NCBI GenBank assembly: GCA_937968015.1
Contig: CALBSO010000055.1
Span: 1 to 15,110 of the forward strand
Reading direction: 5' to 3'
DNA: 15,110 nt
DNA from: an uncultured Thermomicrobia bacterium
GTDB taxonomy: Bacteria > Chloroflexota > Chloroflexia > Thermomicrobiales > JALYUS01
Below, one piece after another: positions 1 to 6,669 of the stretch. The notes beneath the pieces are model-generated. The model saw nothing but the letters and a program-made list of their open reading frames with translations. It made no database searches and was not told the origin of the DNA. Both the position numbers and the translations under genes were made by a program. Positions within the stretch are counted from its first letter, which is position 1, and the number at the start of each line of letters is the position of its first letter.

Positions 1-1
1 G

Positions 2-1681
2 AGCAGCACGACGGCAGGCGCGACGACCACCGCGAGCACCGGCAAGGACCCACGCGGCACAGCCCCGACGAAGCGCGGCGGCGGTGGCACGCTGCACCTG
101 CTCTACTGGCAGGCCCCGACGATCCTCAGCGTCCATCTTGCCAACGGTACGAAGGACACGGAGGCGTCGCGCATCATGCATGAACCGCTAGCCGTCACTT
201 CGATTGATTCGGTCTACCCGAATATCCCCGTTCTCGCCAAGGCCATTCCGTCCTCGAAGGACGGCTCAGTGGCGGCAGACGGCAAGAGCGTGACGTGGAA
301 ACTGAAGGACGGCGTCAAGTGGTCCGATGGGACGGCCTTCACCTCGGCCGACGTCAAGGCCACCTGGGAGTTCATCATTAAGCCAGAGAACGGCGCGTCC
401 GACCTCGCACAGTACGATAATATCGCGAGTATTGATACGCCGGACGCGACGACGGTGAAGATCACCTTCAAGCAACCGACTGCGCTCTGGTACACGCCGT
501 TCACGAATGTCAACGGTGTCATCAACCAGAAGGCGCAGATTGACGCGTGCAAAGATATCAAGGCATGCGATCTGATCAACAAACCGGTCGGCACCGGCCC
601 GTACAAGTTGAAGTCTTTCGTTTCCGGTGACAACGTCCAGTACGTCCTCAACGAGAACTACCGCGAGGCGAACGCGCCCTTCTACGACGCGGTTGATCTC
701 AAGGGTGGCGGCGATGCAGGCACGGCAGCGAAGGCTGTCCAGACCGGGCAGGTGGACTTCGCCTGGAACCTGCAAGTGACGCCGGATATCTCCAAGCAGG
801 TCACTGACGCAGGCAAGGTTCTCGATCAGGGCCCCGGCTTCGGCGTCGAGCAGTTGATCCTCAACCAGACCGACCCGAACAAGGAAGTGGATGGCGAGAA
901 GTCCTCACTGAAAGCGCCACACCCCTTCCTGACCGATCCGAAGGTCCGTGAAGCGATCTCGTGGCTCGTGGACCGGGATAACATCACCAAGAGCCTCTAT
1001 GCCGCCGGCAAGCCGACCTGCAACGTGCTCCTCGGCATCCCCGCCGCCTTGCAGTCAACGACGAACAAGTGCGGCTATGACGTGGCGAAGGCGAACCAGA
1101 TCCTCGAGGCCGCGGGCTGGAAGAAAGGCTCGGACGGCATCCGCGCCAAGAACGGCGTGCAGTTGAAAGTCGTCTTCGAGACGAGTGTCAACCCGGTGCG
1201 CGAGAAGGAAGAGCAGATCATGAAGGTCTCCTTCCAGCAGGCCGGTATCTCGATGGACATCAAGAACGCGGACGCCGGTGTCTACTTCGGCCAGCCCGAC
1301 AACCCGGATGCGGCGCAGCGGGCGGACGGCAAAGACATCCTCATGTACACGACCGGCCCGGCCGACCCGGACGCGGCGGACTTCCTCCTGAACTACCAGA
1401 GCAAGTTCATCCCGCAGAAGGCGAATGGCTGGAAGAATGGCTCGCCCGGTCGCTGGAGCAACAAGCAGTACGACGATCTCGCCGTGCAACTCTCCACCGA
1501 GTTGAACCCGGAGAAGCGGGCGACGATCGAGAAGCAGATGAACGATATCATCGTCACGAATTACTACCAGATCCCGATCGTGGACCGCTACTCCAACAAC
1601 GGCCACGCGAAGGAACTGCTGAACACGAACTACACCCCGTGGGACACGGCGACATGGAACATCGCCTACTGGCACAAGTAA
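2..1681 (+). CDS. ABC transporter substrate-binding protein, family 5 (peptide/oligopeptide type), 5'-truncated
   Basis: The reading frame is open to the left edge, so the signal peptide and lipobox lie outside the window; 559 codons are visible. It begins with a Ser/Thr/Ala/Gly-rich stretch (SSTTAGATTTASTG), typical of the linker after a lipidated cysteine, then GGGGTLHLLYWQAPT, the usual first strand of SBP_bac_5 proteins. Further family features are WKLKDGVKWSDGTAFTSADV (the conserved motif around the first lobe), GTGPYKLKSF, and a C-terminal DRYSNNGHAKELLNTNY segment. Known role of the family: extracytoplasmic, membrane-tethered capture of peptides or other solutes for a Dpp/Opp-like permease. 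No permease or ATPase gene follows; the gene ends at TAA and is followed by a terminator, so transport partners, if linked, lie upstream of the window. The substrate cannot be told from sequence. Confidence 0.93.
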   Translation, partial: SSTTAGATTTASTGKDPRGTAPTKRGGGGTLHLLYWQAPTILSVHLANGTKDTEASRIMHEPLAVTSIDSVYPNIPVLAKAIPSSKDGSVAADGKSVTWKLKDGVKWSDGTAFTSADVKATWEFIIKPENGASDLAQYDNIASIDTPDATTVKITFKQPTALWYTPFTNVNGVINQKAQIDACKDIKACDLINKPVGTGPYKLKSFVSGDNVQYVLNENYREANAPFYDAVDLKGGGDAGTAAKAVQTGQVDFAWNLQVTPDISKQVTDAGKVLDQGPGFGVEQLILNQTDPNKEVDGEKSSLKAPHPFLTDPKVREAISWLVDRDNITKSLYAAGKPTCNVLLGIPAALQSTTNKCGYDVAKANQILEAAGWKKGSDGIRAKNGVQLKVVFETSVNPVREKEEQIMKVSFQQAGISMDIKNADAGVYFGQPDNPDAAQRADGKDILMYTTGPADPDAADFLLNYQSKFIPQKANGWKNGSPGRWSNKQYDDLAVQLSTELNPEKRATIEKQMNDIIVTNYYQIPIVDRYSNNGHAKELLNTNYTPWDTATWNIAYWHK

Positions 1682-1710
1682 CTCGACGTCAGTAGACCGT
1701 ACACGGATGG

Positions 1711-1737
1711 AGGGGGCCGCAAGGCTCCCTTCTTTTC
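1711..1737 (+). terminator. Rho-independent terminator of the substrate-binding protein gene
   Basis: Stem AGGGGGCC (1711-1718) pairs with GGCTCCCT (1723-1730) with one G-U wobble, around a GCAA tetraloop (GNRA type). It is followed by TCTTTTC. Two further pairs (1709-1710 with 1731-1732) can extend the stem. It lies 30 nt after the TAA stop, as expected for an intrinsic terminator. Confidence 0.8.
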
Positions 1738-1978
1738 GTCTCAGTGCCGGGCATCCGCGTAGAAACGATGCGATCATGGAACGGTATGACACCACGATCA
1801 TCGTGGAAAAAAACGATACGGATTTCATGTGAAACGACGTGTACAGCCAAAACTCACGCCGGGATAGTTGCTACCACCAGAACGGCAATGGCACGTTCGT
1901 TGCTTACCTTACTCATCACCTGCTGTGGTGGTGACAACGTCACACAGTTCCGCCAGTAGGACAAGGAGGTATGCAACG
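1738..1978. other. Intergenic region between terminator and LEA-like gene
   Basis: About 240 nt without a convincing gene. Short ORFs starting around 1744 and 1868 have no ribosome-binding site and read into the downstream gene or stop. It is less GC-rich than the flanks, contains a perfect dyad at 1792-1806 followed by seven A residues, and a small CACC/GGTG repeat near 1917-1932. I could not identify a convincing -35/-10 pair, so the promoter of the downstream gene, probably here, may use an alternative sigma factor. Confidence 0.5.
1792..1806. promoter_or_regulatory. Perfect 7-bp inverted repeat, candidate operator
   Basis: CCACGAT, one base, then ATCGTGG: a perfect dyad with a 1-nt centre, followed by an A-tract at 1807-1813. 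As RNA it could only form a 6-bp stem with a 3-nt loop, and no T-run follows on either strand, so a protein-binding site is more likely than a terminator. It lies about 175 nt upstream of the LEA-like gene start. No regulator is identified. Confidence 0.35.
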
Positions 1979-3220
1979 ATGGGAGAGCGGCGAAATGAGG
2001 GTCGGGGCGAGACCTATCTCCCCCCGACGCCGGAAAACATTAAGCCACATGGATCGCGGGACAATGCGGTTGAGATGGGTGCGGGCGGGCAGCACGAGCG
2101 CGAAGCGCTCACTACGCAACGCGAGAAGATGGCGGACCCATCCCGCGCGACAGATGACCCAGGTCGCACCGATAACCCGCTTGGTACCGGCGTCGGTTAC
2201 GCCGGGGAAGGTAGCGCCGCGTACGGCGAACAGGAGAAACGGATGAGCACGAGCACGAACAGCCCGAAACGGGCAGACGAAACCGACAAGGGCGCAACCG
2301 CGCCGACCCGCCACCAGCCGGAACAGCAGCACCATCAGCAGTCCCCGTCCGGGCAGAAGCCGGGCGCCGGCGGCAGCCAGCAGAGCACGGGGAGCATGCC
2401 GCCGACGCAGGGCACGGGCAGCACGCCGCAAAGCCATGCCCCACGACCATCGAGCACGGAGACTGCCGCGCATCATGGCACGACAGGGAGCGCATCGCAG
2501 CCGTCCGGCACGCATGGGACGGAGGCCAGTCGGGGCGCAATCGGCGGCACCGAGGATCACGGAACGGTGAAAACCCCGCAAGGGCAGAATATCTCGACCC
2601 CCGGACATGGCCCCGCAACTCCGGCGAAGACCGATGACGCGAGGCGCCAGGCGCAAGCCAAGGTCAGCGACCTCAAGGATGCGGCCCAGAACAAGATCGG
2701 TGATCTGAAAGATCAATCTCAGACGAAGGTGGCCGATTTCAAAGGGCAGGCGCAAGGCACGTTCGACGACGCCAGAACCCAGGCGCAGAGTAAACTCGAT
2801 GCCGTCACCGGGCAGGCACAGGATACACTCGAAAGCGTGAAAGCGAATCTCCAGACGAAGGCCGACGCGCTGAAAGAGACGGTGACGGGCAAGGCGGATC
2901 AACTCACTGGCACGGTCGGCGAGAAGGGCGATCTGGCGAAGCAGGCCGCGAATGAGAAGTCCACACAGGCCGGTGAGAAACTGACTGAGCTGGCGGGTTC
3001 GCTCCGCGACAAAACGCAGACACTCGATCCGGATCATCCCGTTGCCAATGCCGCGACGAAGGCGGCTGGCGCGCTCGAACAGACCGGCACGTACCTCCAA
3101 CAGCACACGCCGGATGACTGGGTGGGCGACCTGAAGCAACTAATCGCGCGCAAGCCGGTCGAGTCGGTGCTCGTCGCCGCCGGTCTCGGCTATATGGCCG
3201 CCCGCGCCTTCCGCAAGTAA
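1979..3220 (+). CDS. Low-complexity protein with LEA-like 11-mer repeats and a DUF883-like C-terminal membrane anchor
   Basis: 413 aa. The ATG at 1979 is chosen because a perfect AAGGAGGT (1963-1970) precedes it by 8 nt; the open frame upstream has no such site. Residues 1-88 are polar and charged. Residues about 89-225 are disordered-looking (Gly, Ser, Thr, Gln, Pro, His rich). Residues 228-348 form eleven consecutive 11-residue units, e.g. KVSDLKDAAQN, KIGDLKDQSQT, KLDAVTGQAQD, the pattern of group-3 LEA proteins and related amphipathic helices. The end, RKPVESVLVAAGLGYMAARA then FRK, is a short Gly/Ala helix like the C-terminal anchor of DUF883 (ElaB/YqjD) proteins. Inferred role: membrane-associated desiccation or stress protection, or ribosome/membrane tethering. 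It is monocistronic by layout and convergent with the MocR gene (16 bp between stops). A second in-frame start exists at 2243. Confidence 0.85.
   Translation: MGERRNEGRGETYLPPTPENIKPHGSRDNAVEMGAGGQHEREALTTQREKMADPSRATDDPGRTDNPLGTGVGYAGEGSAAYGEQEKRMSTSTNSPKRADETDKGATAPTRHQPEQQHHQQSPSGQKPGAGGSQQSTGSMPPTQGTGSTPQSHAPRPSSTETAAHHGTTGSASQPSGTHGTEASRGAIGGTEDHGTVKTPQGQNISTPGHGPATPAKTDDARRQAQAKVSDLKDAAQNKIGDLKDQSQTKVADFKGQAQGTFDDARTQAQSKLDAVTGQAQDTLESVKANLQTKADALKETVTGKADQLTGTVGEKGDLAKQAANEKSTQAGEKLTELAGSLRDKTQTLDPDHPVANAATKAAGALEQTGTYLQQHTPDDWVGDLKQLIARKPVESVLVAAGLGYMAARAFRK
2232..2245 (+). promoter_or_regulatory. Internal ribosome-binding site and alternative start inside the LEA-like gene
   Basis: AGGAG (2232-2236) lies 6 nt before an in-frame ATG (2243). 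A product starting here (MSTSTNSPKR...) would lack the first 88 residues but keep the low-complexity, LEA-repeat and anchor parts. It competes with the stronger AAGGAGGT site for the ATG at 1979. Confidence 0.4.
2660..3022 (+). repeat. Eleven tandem 33-nt units encoding 11-residue LEA-like repeats
   Basis: Translated in frame, residues 228-348 divide exactly into eleven 11-mers without insertions or deletions. Most start with Lys or Thr, have Asp/Ala/Leu near positions 3-5 and end in Gln/Thr/Asn/Glu. The DNA units are diverged, so the periodicity is kept at protein level. This suggests selection on helix register rather than recent duplication. Confidence 0.75.
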
Positions 3221-3236
3221 CAGGTCGGTTAGCCGG

Positions 3237-4814
3237 TTAGACCGGGGCGGTGGTGGGGCGGCGGACGGTCGGGCCGAGGGCGGTGACGCGCTCAAAGGTA
3301 TAGGCGAGGCGGTGGATGCCCTCGGCCAATGCCTCCGGTGTGTTGTCTGCATACGTCAGGCGGAGGCGGTTTGACGCGACATCCACGCCCGCCGGGTAGA
3401 ACGCCTCTCCCGCGACGGTCGCCACCCCCTCCGCGAGCGCGACGGCGGTCACTTCCTGTGCCGTCAGACCGTCTCGCAACGTCAGCCAGACATTGAGGCC
3501 GCTCTTCGGCGGCAGCCAGTCCACGTACGGGAGCAGGCGCGCATTCAGGGCGGCGAGTATCGCGTCCCGTCGCTCGCGGTAGGTCGCGCGCATCGCGGCA
3601 ACATCCCGCGCGGCCGTCTTGCCGCCACCCTGATCCCAGTAGTGGATCAGCGCCCGCTGCGGCAAGCGCGCGGTGAAGCGGTCCGTCACCATTTTCATCG
3701 CTGTCAGCCGCGCCATCAGGGGCGATCCGGCGATCACCGCGCCGACGCGCAGATCGGGCGAGACCGTCTTCGCCGCGCTCCAGACATAGACGACACGACC
3801 GTCGGTATCGCCCGCCTTGATCGGCGGCGGTGGCTCGCGGTCATAGACGAAGGGATTGCAGTGGTCATCTTCGAGGATGAGGACGCCGTGCCGCGCCGCG
3901 ATCTGGAGCATTGCGCGGCGGCGATCCACAGGCAGAATGGTACCCATCGGATTATGCGAGGTCGGCACGGTATAGATGAGGCGGGGCCGCTCCCGCTCGC
4001 AGACTGCGGCGAGAGATGACATATCCATACCCTGATCGTCAGTCGCCACCGGGACGATCCGCGCGCCCGCCGCCGCGAAGATGTCCAGCGCGGCGGCGAA
4101 GGTCGGCACCTCGCAGGCGACCCGTTCGCCAGGGCCGACGAGGGAACGCGCGACAAGGTCAATCCCTTGCTGCCCGCCCGTCGTAATCAGCACGTCGTCC
4201 GCGCTCGCCGGGAAGCCCCATCCGGCGCACCGCTCCGCGATGGCGAGGCGCAAGTCCGGGTCGCCGAGGGCGGGCCCGTAGCCGAGCAGATCGCCGTCCA
4301 ATTCGTCCACGGCCGTCTTCCATGCCTTCTTGAGATGGACGACGGGCAGCATATCCGCCGCGGGCTGGCCGGAAGCGAGGGAGATCACTCCGGCGCGATG
4401 GGCGGGTGTCATCAGTTGGTTGGGGCGGGCCGCGCGTATCGGCAACGGGAAGGGCGGTAAGGTCAGCGCGGGGGAGGGTGGCAGCATCTCCGGGTCGCCA
4501 ATCGGCGGCACGACGTACGACGGCAGATACGAGGCGTGCGGCGTCTCCGCACCCGTCCGGCTCCGCACGAATGTCCCGCGCCCAACCTGCCCGGAAACCA
4601 AATTGGCCTCGCGAAGCGCCTCATATGCTTGCGCGACGGTGATCACGCCGACACCGAGTGTCTTCGCGAAGCCACGCACGGTGGGCAGGCGCGTGCCGGG
4701 CGGTAGATGGCCGCTCGTGATTCCGGCAGCGACGCGGTCCGCGATCTGCCGGTAGAGCGGCGTGCCGCTGCCCGGTTCCAACGCTCCGAGATCGAGTTCG
4801 TCCCCACCAGCCAT
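3237..4814 (-). CDS. MocR-family transcriptional regulator (GntR wHTH fused to PLP-dependent class-I aminotransferase fold)
   Basis: 525 aa from the ATG at 4814, which has GGTGGAGG 4 nt upstream. An in-frame GTG at 4841 would add 9 residues but has no spaced ribosome-binding site. Residues about 15-85 are a GntR winged helix (TPLYRQIADRV, LPPGTRLPTVRGFAKTLGV, VGRGTFV). A proline-rich linker follows to about residue 140, then the aminotransferase domain: GYGPALGDPDLRLAI, TTGGQQGIDLV, SHNPMG (about 286-291), ILEDDHCNPF, and SAAKTVSPDLR with the PLP lysine at about K349. Members (PdxR, GabR, TauR) sense PLP or its amino adduct and bind direct-repeat operators. Oddity: the usual EDDY is EDDH here. 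It lies 84 bp downstream of the LLM gene on the same strand and may be co-transcribed or use its own -10 at 4846-4851. The regulated pathway is unknown. Confidence 0.9.
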   Translation of the reverse strand: MAGGDELDLGALEPGSGTPLYRQIADRVAAGITSGHLPPGTRLPTVRGFAKTLGVGVITVAQAYEALREANLVSGQVGRGTFVRSRTGAETPHASYLPSYVVPPIGDPEMLPPSPALTLPPFPLPIRAARPNQLMTPAHRAGVISLASGQPAADMLPVVHLKKAWKTAVDELDGDLLGYGPALGDPDLRLAIAERCAGWGFPASADDVLITTGGQQGIDLVARSLVGPGERVACEVPTFAAALDIFAAAGARIVPVATDDQGMDMSSLAAVCERERPRLIYTVPTSHNPMGTILPVDRRRAMLQIAARHGVLILEDDHCNPFVYDREPPPPIKAGDTDGRVVYVWSAAKTVSPDLRVGAVIAGSPLMARLTAMKMVTDRFTARLPQRALIHYWDQGGGKTAARDVAAMRATYRERRDAILAALNARLLPYVDWLPPKSGLNVWLTLRDGLTAQEVTAVALAEGVATVAGEAFYPAGVDVASNRLRLTYADNTPEALAEGIHRLAYTFERVTALGPTVRRPTTAPV

Positions 4815-4845
4815 GCTGCCTCCACCGAACGTTCGCGCCACTCCC

Positions 4846-4851
4846 AGTATA
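4846..4851 (-). promoter_or_regulatory. Candidate -10 box of the MocR gene
   Basis: TATACT on the minus strand, 31 nt upstream of the ATG at 4814. Transcription starting about 7 nt downstream would leave a short leader carrying the GGTGGAGG site, which supports the ATG rather than the upstream GTG. No good -35 is seen at 16-18 bp, so confidence is low. Confidence 0.35.
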
Positions 4852-4898
4852 CGGCACGCCGCAACGAAACCGCGCCCTGATCGCGCCCGATCTCCCCG

Positions 4899-5840
4899 TC
4901 AGACGGCCGCGCGGACCAGCGGCGCGACACGCTCGCCGAGGAGCGTCACCATCTCGCGGTGCAGGTCGTGATCCACCGAGAACATCAGCCGCCCGACGCC
5001 GGCTGCGGCGAACGCACGGAGTTGCTCGGCCGCCCGCTCCGGCGTGCCGAGCACCCAGGTGTCCAGGTCCTGCATATGCGGGCGGGCGCCCTCCATCAGG
5101 CGTGCCAGGGTACGCTCGACTTCGCGCTCCGTCTCCGCGACGCAGACGCCGGCGAACAGGGCCAACGACACCGCCCGCGGGTCGCGCCCGGCCGCCGTGC
5201 AGTCGCGATCGAGCCGCTCGCGCACCGCCCGGCACTGCGCCGGGGTTCCCAGCCCGAGCACGTACTCGTCGGCGTAGCGCGCCGCCAGCCGGGGCAGGCG
5301 GGTCGCTGTGGGAGTGCCGCCGATCAGGAGGGGCAGGCGTGGCCGCTGGACTGGCTGCGGGGTGAAGTGGCACTCCTCGAGCCGATAATGCGACCCAGTG
5401 TGGCTAAACGGGTCCTCGCTCCACAGCCCGGTGATTACCTGCAACTGCTCCTCGAGCAGGTCAACGCGCGCGGGGCCGGGCGGGAAGGGGAAGCCGTGGG
5501 CGGCGTGTTCCGCCGCCAGCCAACCGGCGCCGAGGCCCAACTCGGCACGACCGCCGCTGAGGTGATCGAGCGAGGTCGCCATCTTCGCCAGGACCGCGGG
5601 ATGGCGGAAGGTGACGGGGCTGACCAGGGTGCCGAGGCGGATCCGGTCGGTCTCCCGTGCCAGGGCGCCGAGGAAGACCCATGCGTCGGCGGCCATGCGG
5701 TCCAGGTGGCCCGACGAGGCGTAATAATGCTCGGCCAGCAGGGCGGCATCGAAGCCGACCGCCTCGCCTGCCCGGGCGAGGGCGAGCGTTGCCGGGTAGT
5801 CCAGACCCTCCTGAATCTCGATTGACAGGCAGAACTTCAT
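4899..5840 (-). CDS. LLM class flavin-dependent oxidoreductase
   Basis: 313 aa from the ATG at 5840, which has AAGGAG 8 nt upstream and GAGGG nearer. The frame continues upstream to 5990, but that part is not protein-like and runs through the promoter region. Start MKFCLSIEIQEG, then GFDAALLAEHYY, IRLGTLVSPVTFRHPAVLAK (bacterial-luciferase-like barrel strands), the signature LSGGRAELGLGAGWLAAEHA, and LPLLIGGTPTATRLPRLAAR, which matches the cofactor-phosphate region. Length is usual for the family. Known role: cytoplasmic TIM-barrel monooxygenase or reductase using FMNH2 or coenzyme F420; cofactor and substrate cannot be decided from sequence. The gene looks more strongly C/G-biased than its neighbours by eye. 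It diverges from the split-barrel flavoprotein operon and precedes the MocR gene. Confidence 0.92.
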   Translation of the reverse strand: MKFCLSIEIQEGLDYPATLALARAGEAVGFDAALLAEHYYASSGHLDRMAADAWVFLGALARETDRIRLGTLVSPVTFRHPAVLAKMATSLDHLSGGRAELGLGAGWLAAEHAAHGFPFPPGPARVDLLEEQLQVITGLWSEDPFSHTGSHYRLEECHFTPQPVQRPRLPLLIGGTPTATRLPRLAARYADEYVLGLGTPAQCRAVRERLDRDCTAAGRDPRAVSLALFAGVCVAETEREVERTLARLMEGARPHMQDLDTWVLGTPERAAEQLRAFAAAGVGRLMFSVDHDLHREMVTLLGERVAPLVRAAV

Positions 5841-5918
5841 ACCCTCTTCTCCTTCACCCACGCGGCCGCAGCCGCCCAACGCGCATCGCGGCGCCATAGT
5901 CGGCGAGCGTCGGCGGCT

Positions 5919-5924
5919 AGTATA
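5919..5924 (-). promoter_or_regulatory. Candidate -10 box of the LLM oxidoreductase gene
   Basis: TATACT on the minus strand, about 80 nt upstream of the LLM start, in the 203-bp divergent region. A GGTTGT element lies 16 bp upstream as a poor -35. The plus-strand promoter at 5949-5976 is just upstream, so the two would be divergent without overlap. Confidence 0.35.
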
Positions 5925-5948
5925 GCGCGGTGGCGTGCGGACAACCGC

Positions 5949-5976
5949 TTGACAGCGTGGCGAAGCATGATACGCT
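5949..5976 (+). promoter_or_regulatory. Promoter of the split-barrel / LysE operon
   Basis: Consensus -35 TTGACA (5949-5954), a 16-bp spacer, and -10 TACGCT (5971-5976) preceded by TGA, an extended -10 arrangement. The -10 sits inside a TGATA-CGC-TATCA dyad (5968-5980). The predicted transcription start is about 5983, giving a leader of about 60 nt before the GTG at 6044. An alternative -10, TACAAT at 5986-5991, lacks a matching -35. Confidence 0.6.
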
Positions 5977-5981
5977 ATCAA

Positions 5982-6017
5982 TAGGTACAATAGTGATTGT
6001 CATTAGGCACAATCAGT
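5982..6017. repeat. Direct repeat pair TAGGYACAAT, candidate operator
   Basis: TAGGTACAATAGT (5982-5994) and TAGGCACAATCAGT (6004-6017) start 22 bp apart, about two helical turns. An inverted ATTGT (5996-6000) between them makes three ACAAT-type half-sites. They lie just downstream of the predicted start of transcription, a position suited to repression. Direct-repeat operators are known for MocR-type regulators, and a MocR gene is next to the divergent LLM gene. Confidence 0.45.
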
Positions 6018-6043
6018 CGCGGTCGCCATGGAGGAGGTAGGGA

Positions 6044-6652
6044 GTGCAGCGATATCTGGAGCGGCCATTGACGCAGGTGCGGCGGAAGGACCGCGTGCTG
6101 GCGGATGAGGAGTGGATGGATCGCATGCTGGGAATCAGCGCGCTCGGCCACCTCGCCATTAACTACGAGGGGCAGCCGCTCCTGCACAGTAATTACTTCT
6201 GGTTCGACGGGGAACGCATCTACTGGCACACCGCGCAGGTTGGTAAATTGCGGGCGATAGTGGAACAGGGCGCCATGCGTGCCTGCTTCACGGTCACGGA
6301 ATTTGGCCGTGTCCTGCCCGCCGGGACACCCTTCGACTTCAGTACCGAATACGCGAGCGTCGTCCTTTATGGCACGGTGCGCGTCGTGGATGATGCGGTG
6401 GAGAAGAAATACGCGTTGGAAGGCGTGATGACGAAATACGCGCCGCATCTGGTCGCGGGCGTGGATTACGAGCCGATGCCGGAGAGCGACATCGCGCTCA
6501 CGAGCGTCTATCGCTTCGACATCGAGGCGCGCGTCGGCAAGCACAACGTCAAGCCGGAGGGGTATCCGGCCTATCCGTACCCGCATGGCTCATTCATTGA
6601 CGCCGAGCGGGAAGCGGGCCGCGCGACGATGCGCCCGAAGGAGCTGGCGTAG
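6044..6652 (+). CDS. Pyridoxamine 5'-phosphate oxidase-like (NimA-type) flavin-binding split-barrel protein
   Basis: 202 aa with a GTG start; GAGGAGGT (6031-6038) lies 5 nt upstream and fixes this start. VRRKDRVLADEEWMDRML (12-29) followed by LGHLAINYEGQPLLHSNYFW (34-53), IYWHTAQVGKLRAI (59-72) and RACFTVTEFGRVLP (79-92) match the Pyridox_ox_2/NimA family: N-terminal helix, then a six-stranded split barrel with a phosphate-contacting H-x(n)-GK segment. Known members bind FMN, haem or F420; NimA is linked to reduction of 5-nitroimidazoles. Catalysis is not shown by sequence, and a true PdxH role is unlikely because PdxH signature motifs are missing. It is the first gene of the plus-strand operon, 17 bp before a second split-barrel gene. 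Confidence 0.88.
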   Translation: MQRYLERPLTQVRRKDRVLADEEWMDRMLGISALGHLAINYEGQPLLHSNYFWFDGERIYWHTAQVGKLRAIVEQGAMRACFTVTEFGRVLPAGTPFDFSTEYASVVLYGTVRVVDDAVEKKYALEGVMTKYAPHLVAGVDYEPMPESDIALTSVYRFDIEARVGKHNVKPEGYPAYPYPHGSFIDAEREAGRATMRPKELA

Positions 6653-6669
6653 CGCGAGGAGGTAGTGAC

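Noticed and set aside
1826..1837. 12-mer CATGTGAAACGA repeated at 11389-11400
   Set aside because: A shared 12-mer is expected by chance several times in 15 kb, and the flanks do not match, so no common operator is claimed.
1940..3139. 399-codon open frame on the minus strand opposite the LEA-like gene
   Set aside because: It is antisense to a gene with a perfect ribosome site and clear repeat structure. Its translation is Arg/Leu-rich without motifs, a shadow of high-GC codon use.
3233..3245. CCGGT-TAG-ACCGG hairpin between the convergent LEA-like and MocR genes
   Set aside because: Only a 5-bp stem with a 3-nt loop, overlapping the MocR stop codon and with no T-run on either side; too weak for a terminator call.
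4959..5825. 288-codon open frame on the plus strand opposite the LLM gene
   Set aside because: It is antisense to a clear LLM oxidoreductase; no domain motifs and no ribosome site.
5841..5990. 50-residue N-terminal extension of the LLM protein
   Set aside because: The ATG at 5840 has a good ribosome site and a family-typical start; the extension would cross both divergent promoters.
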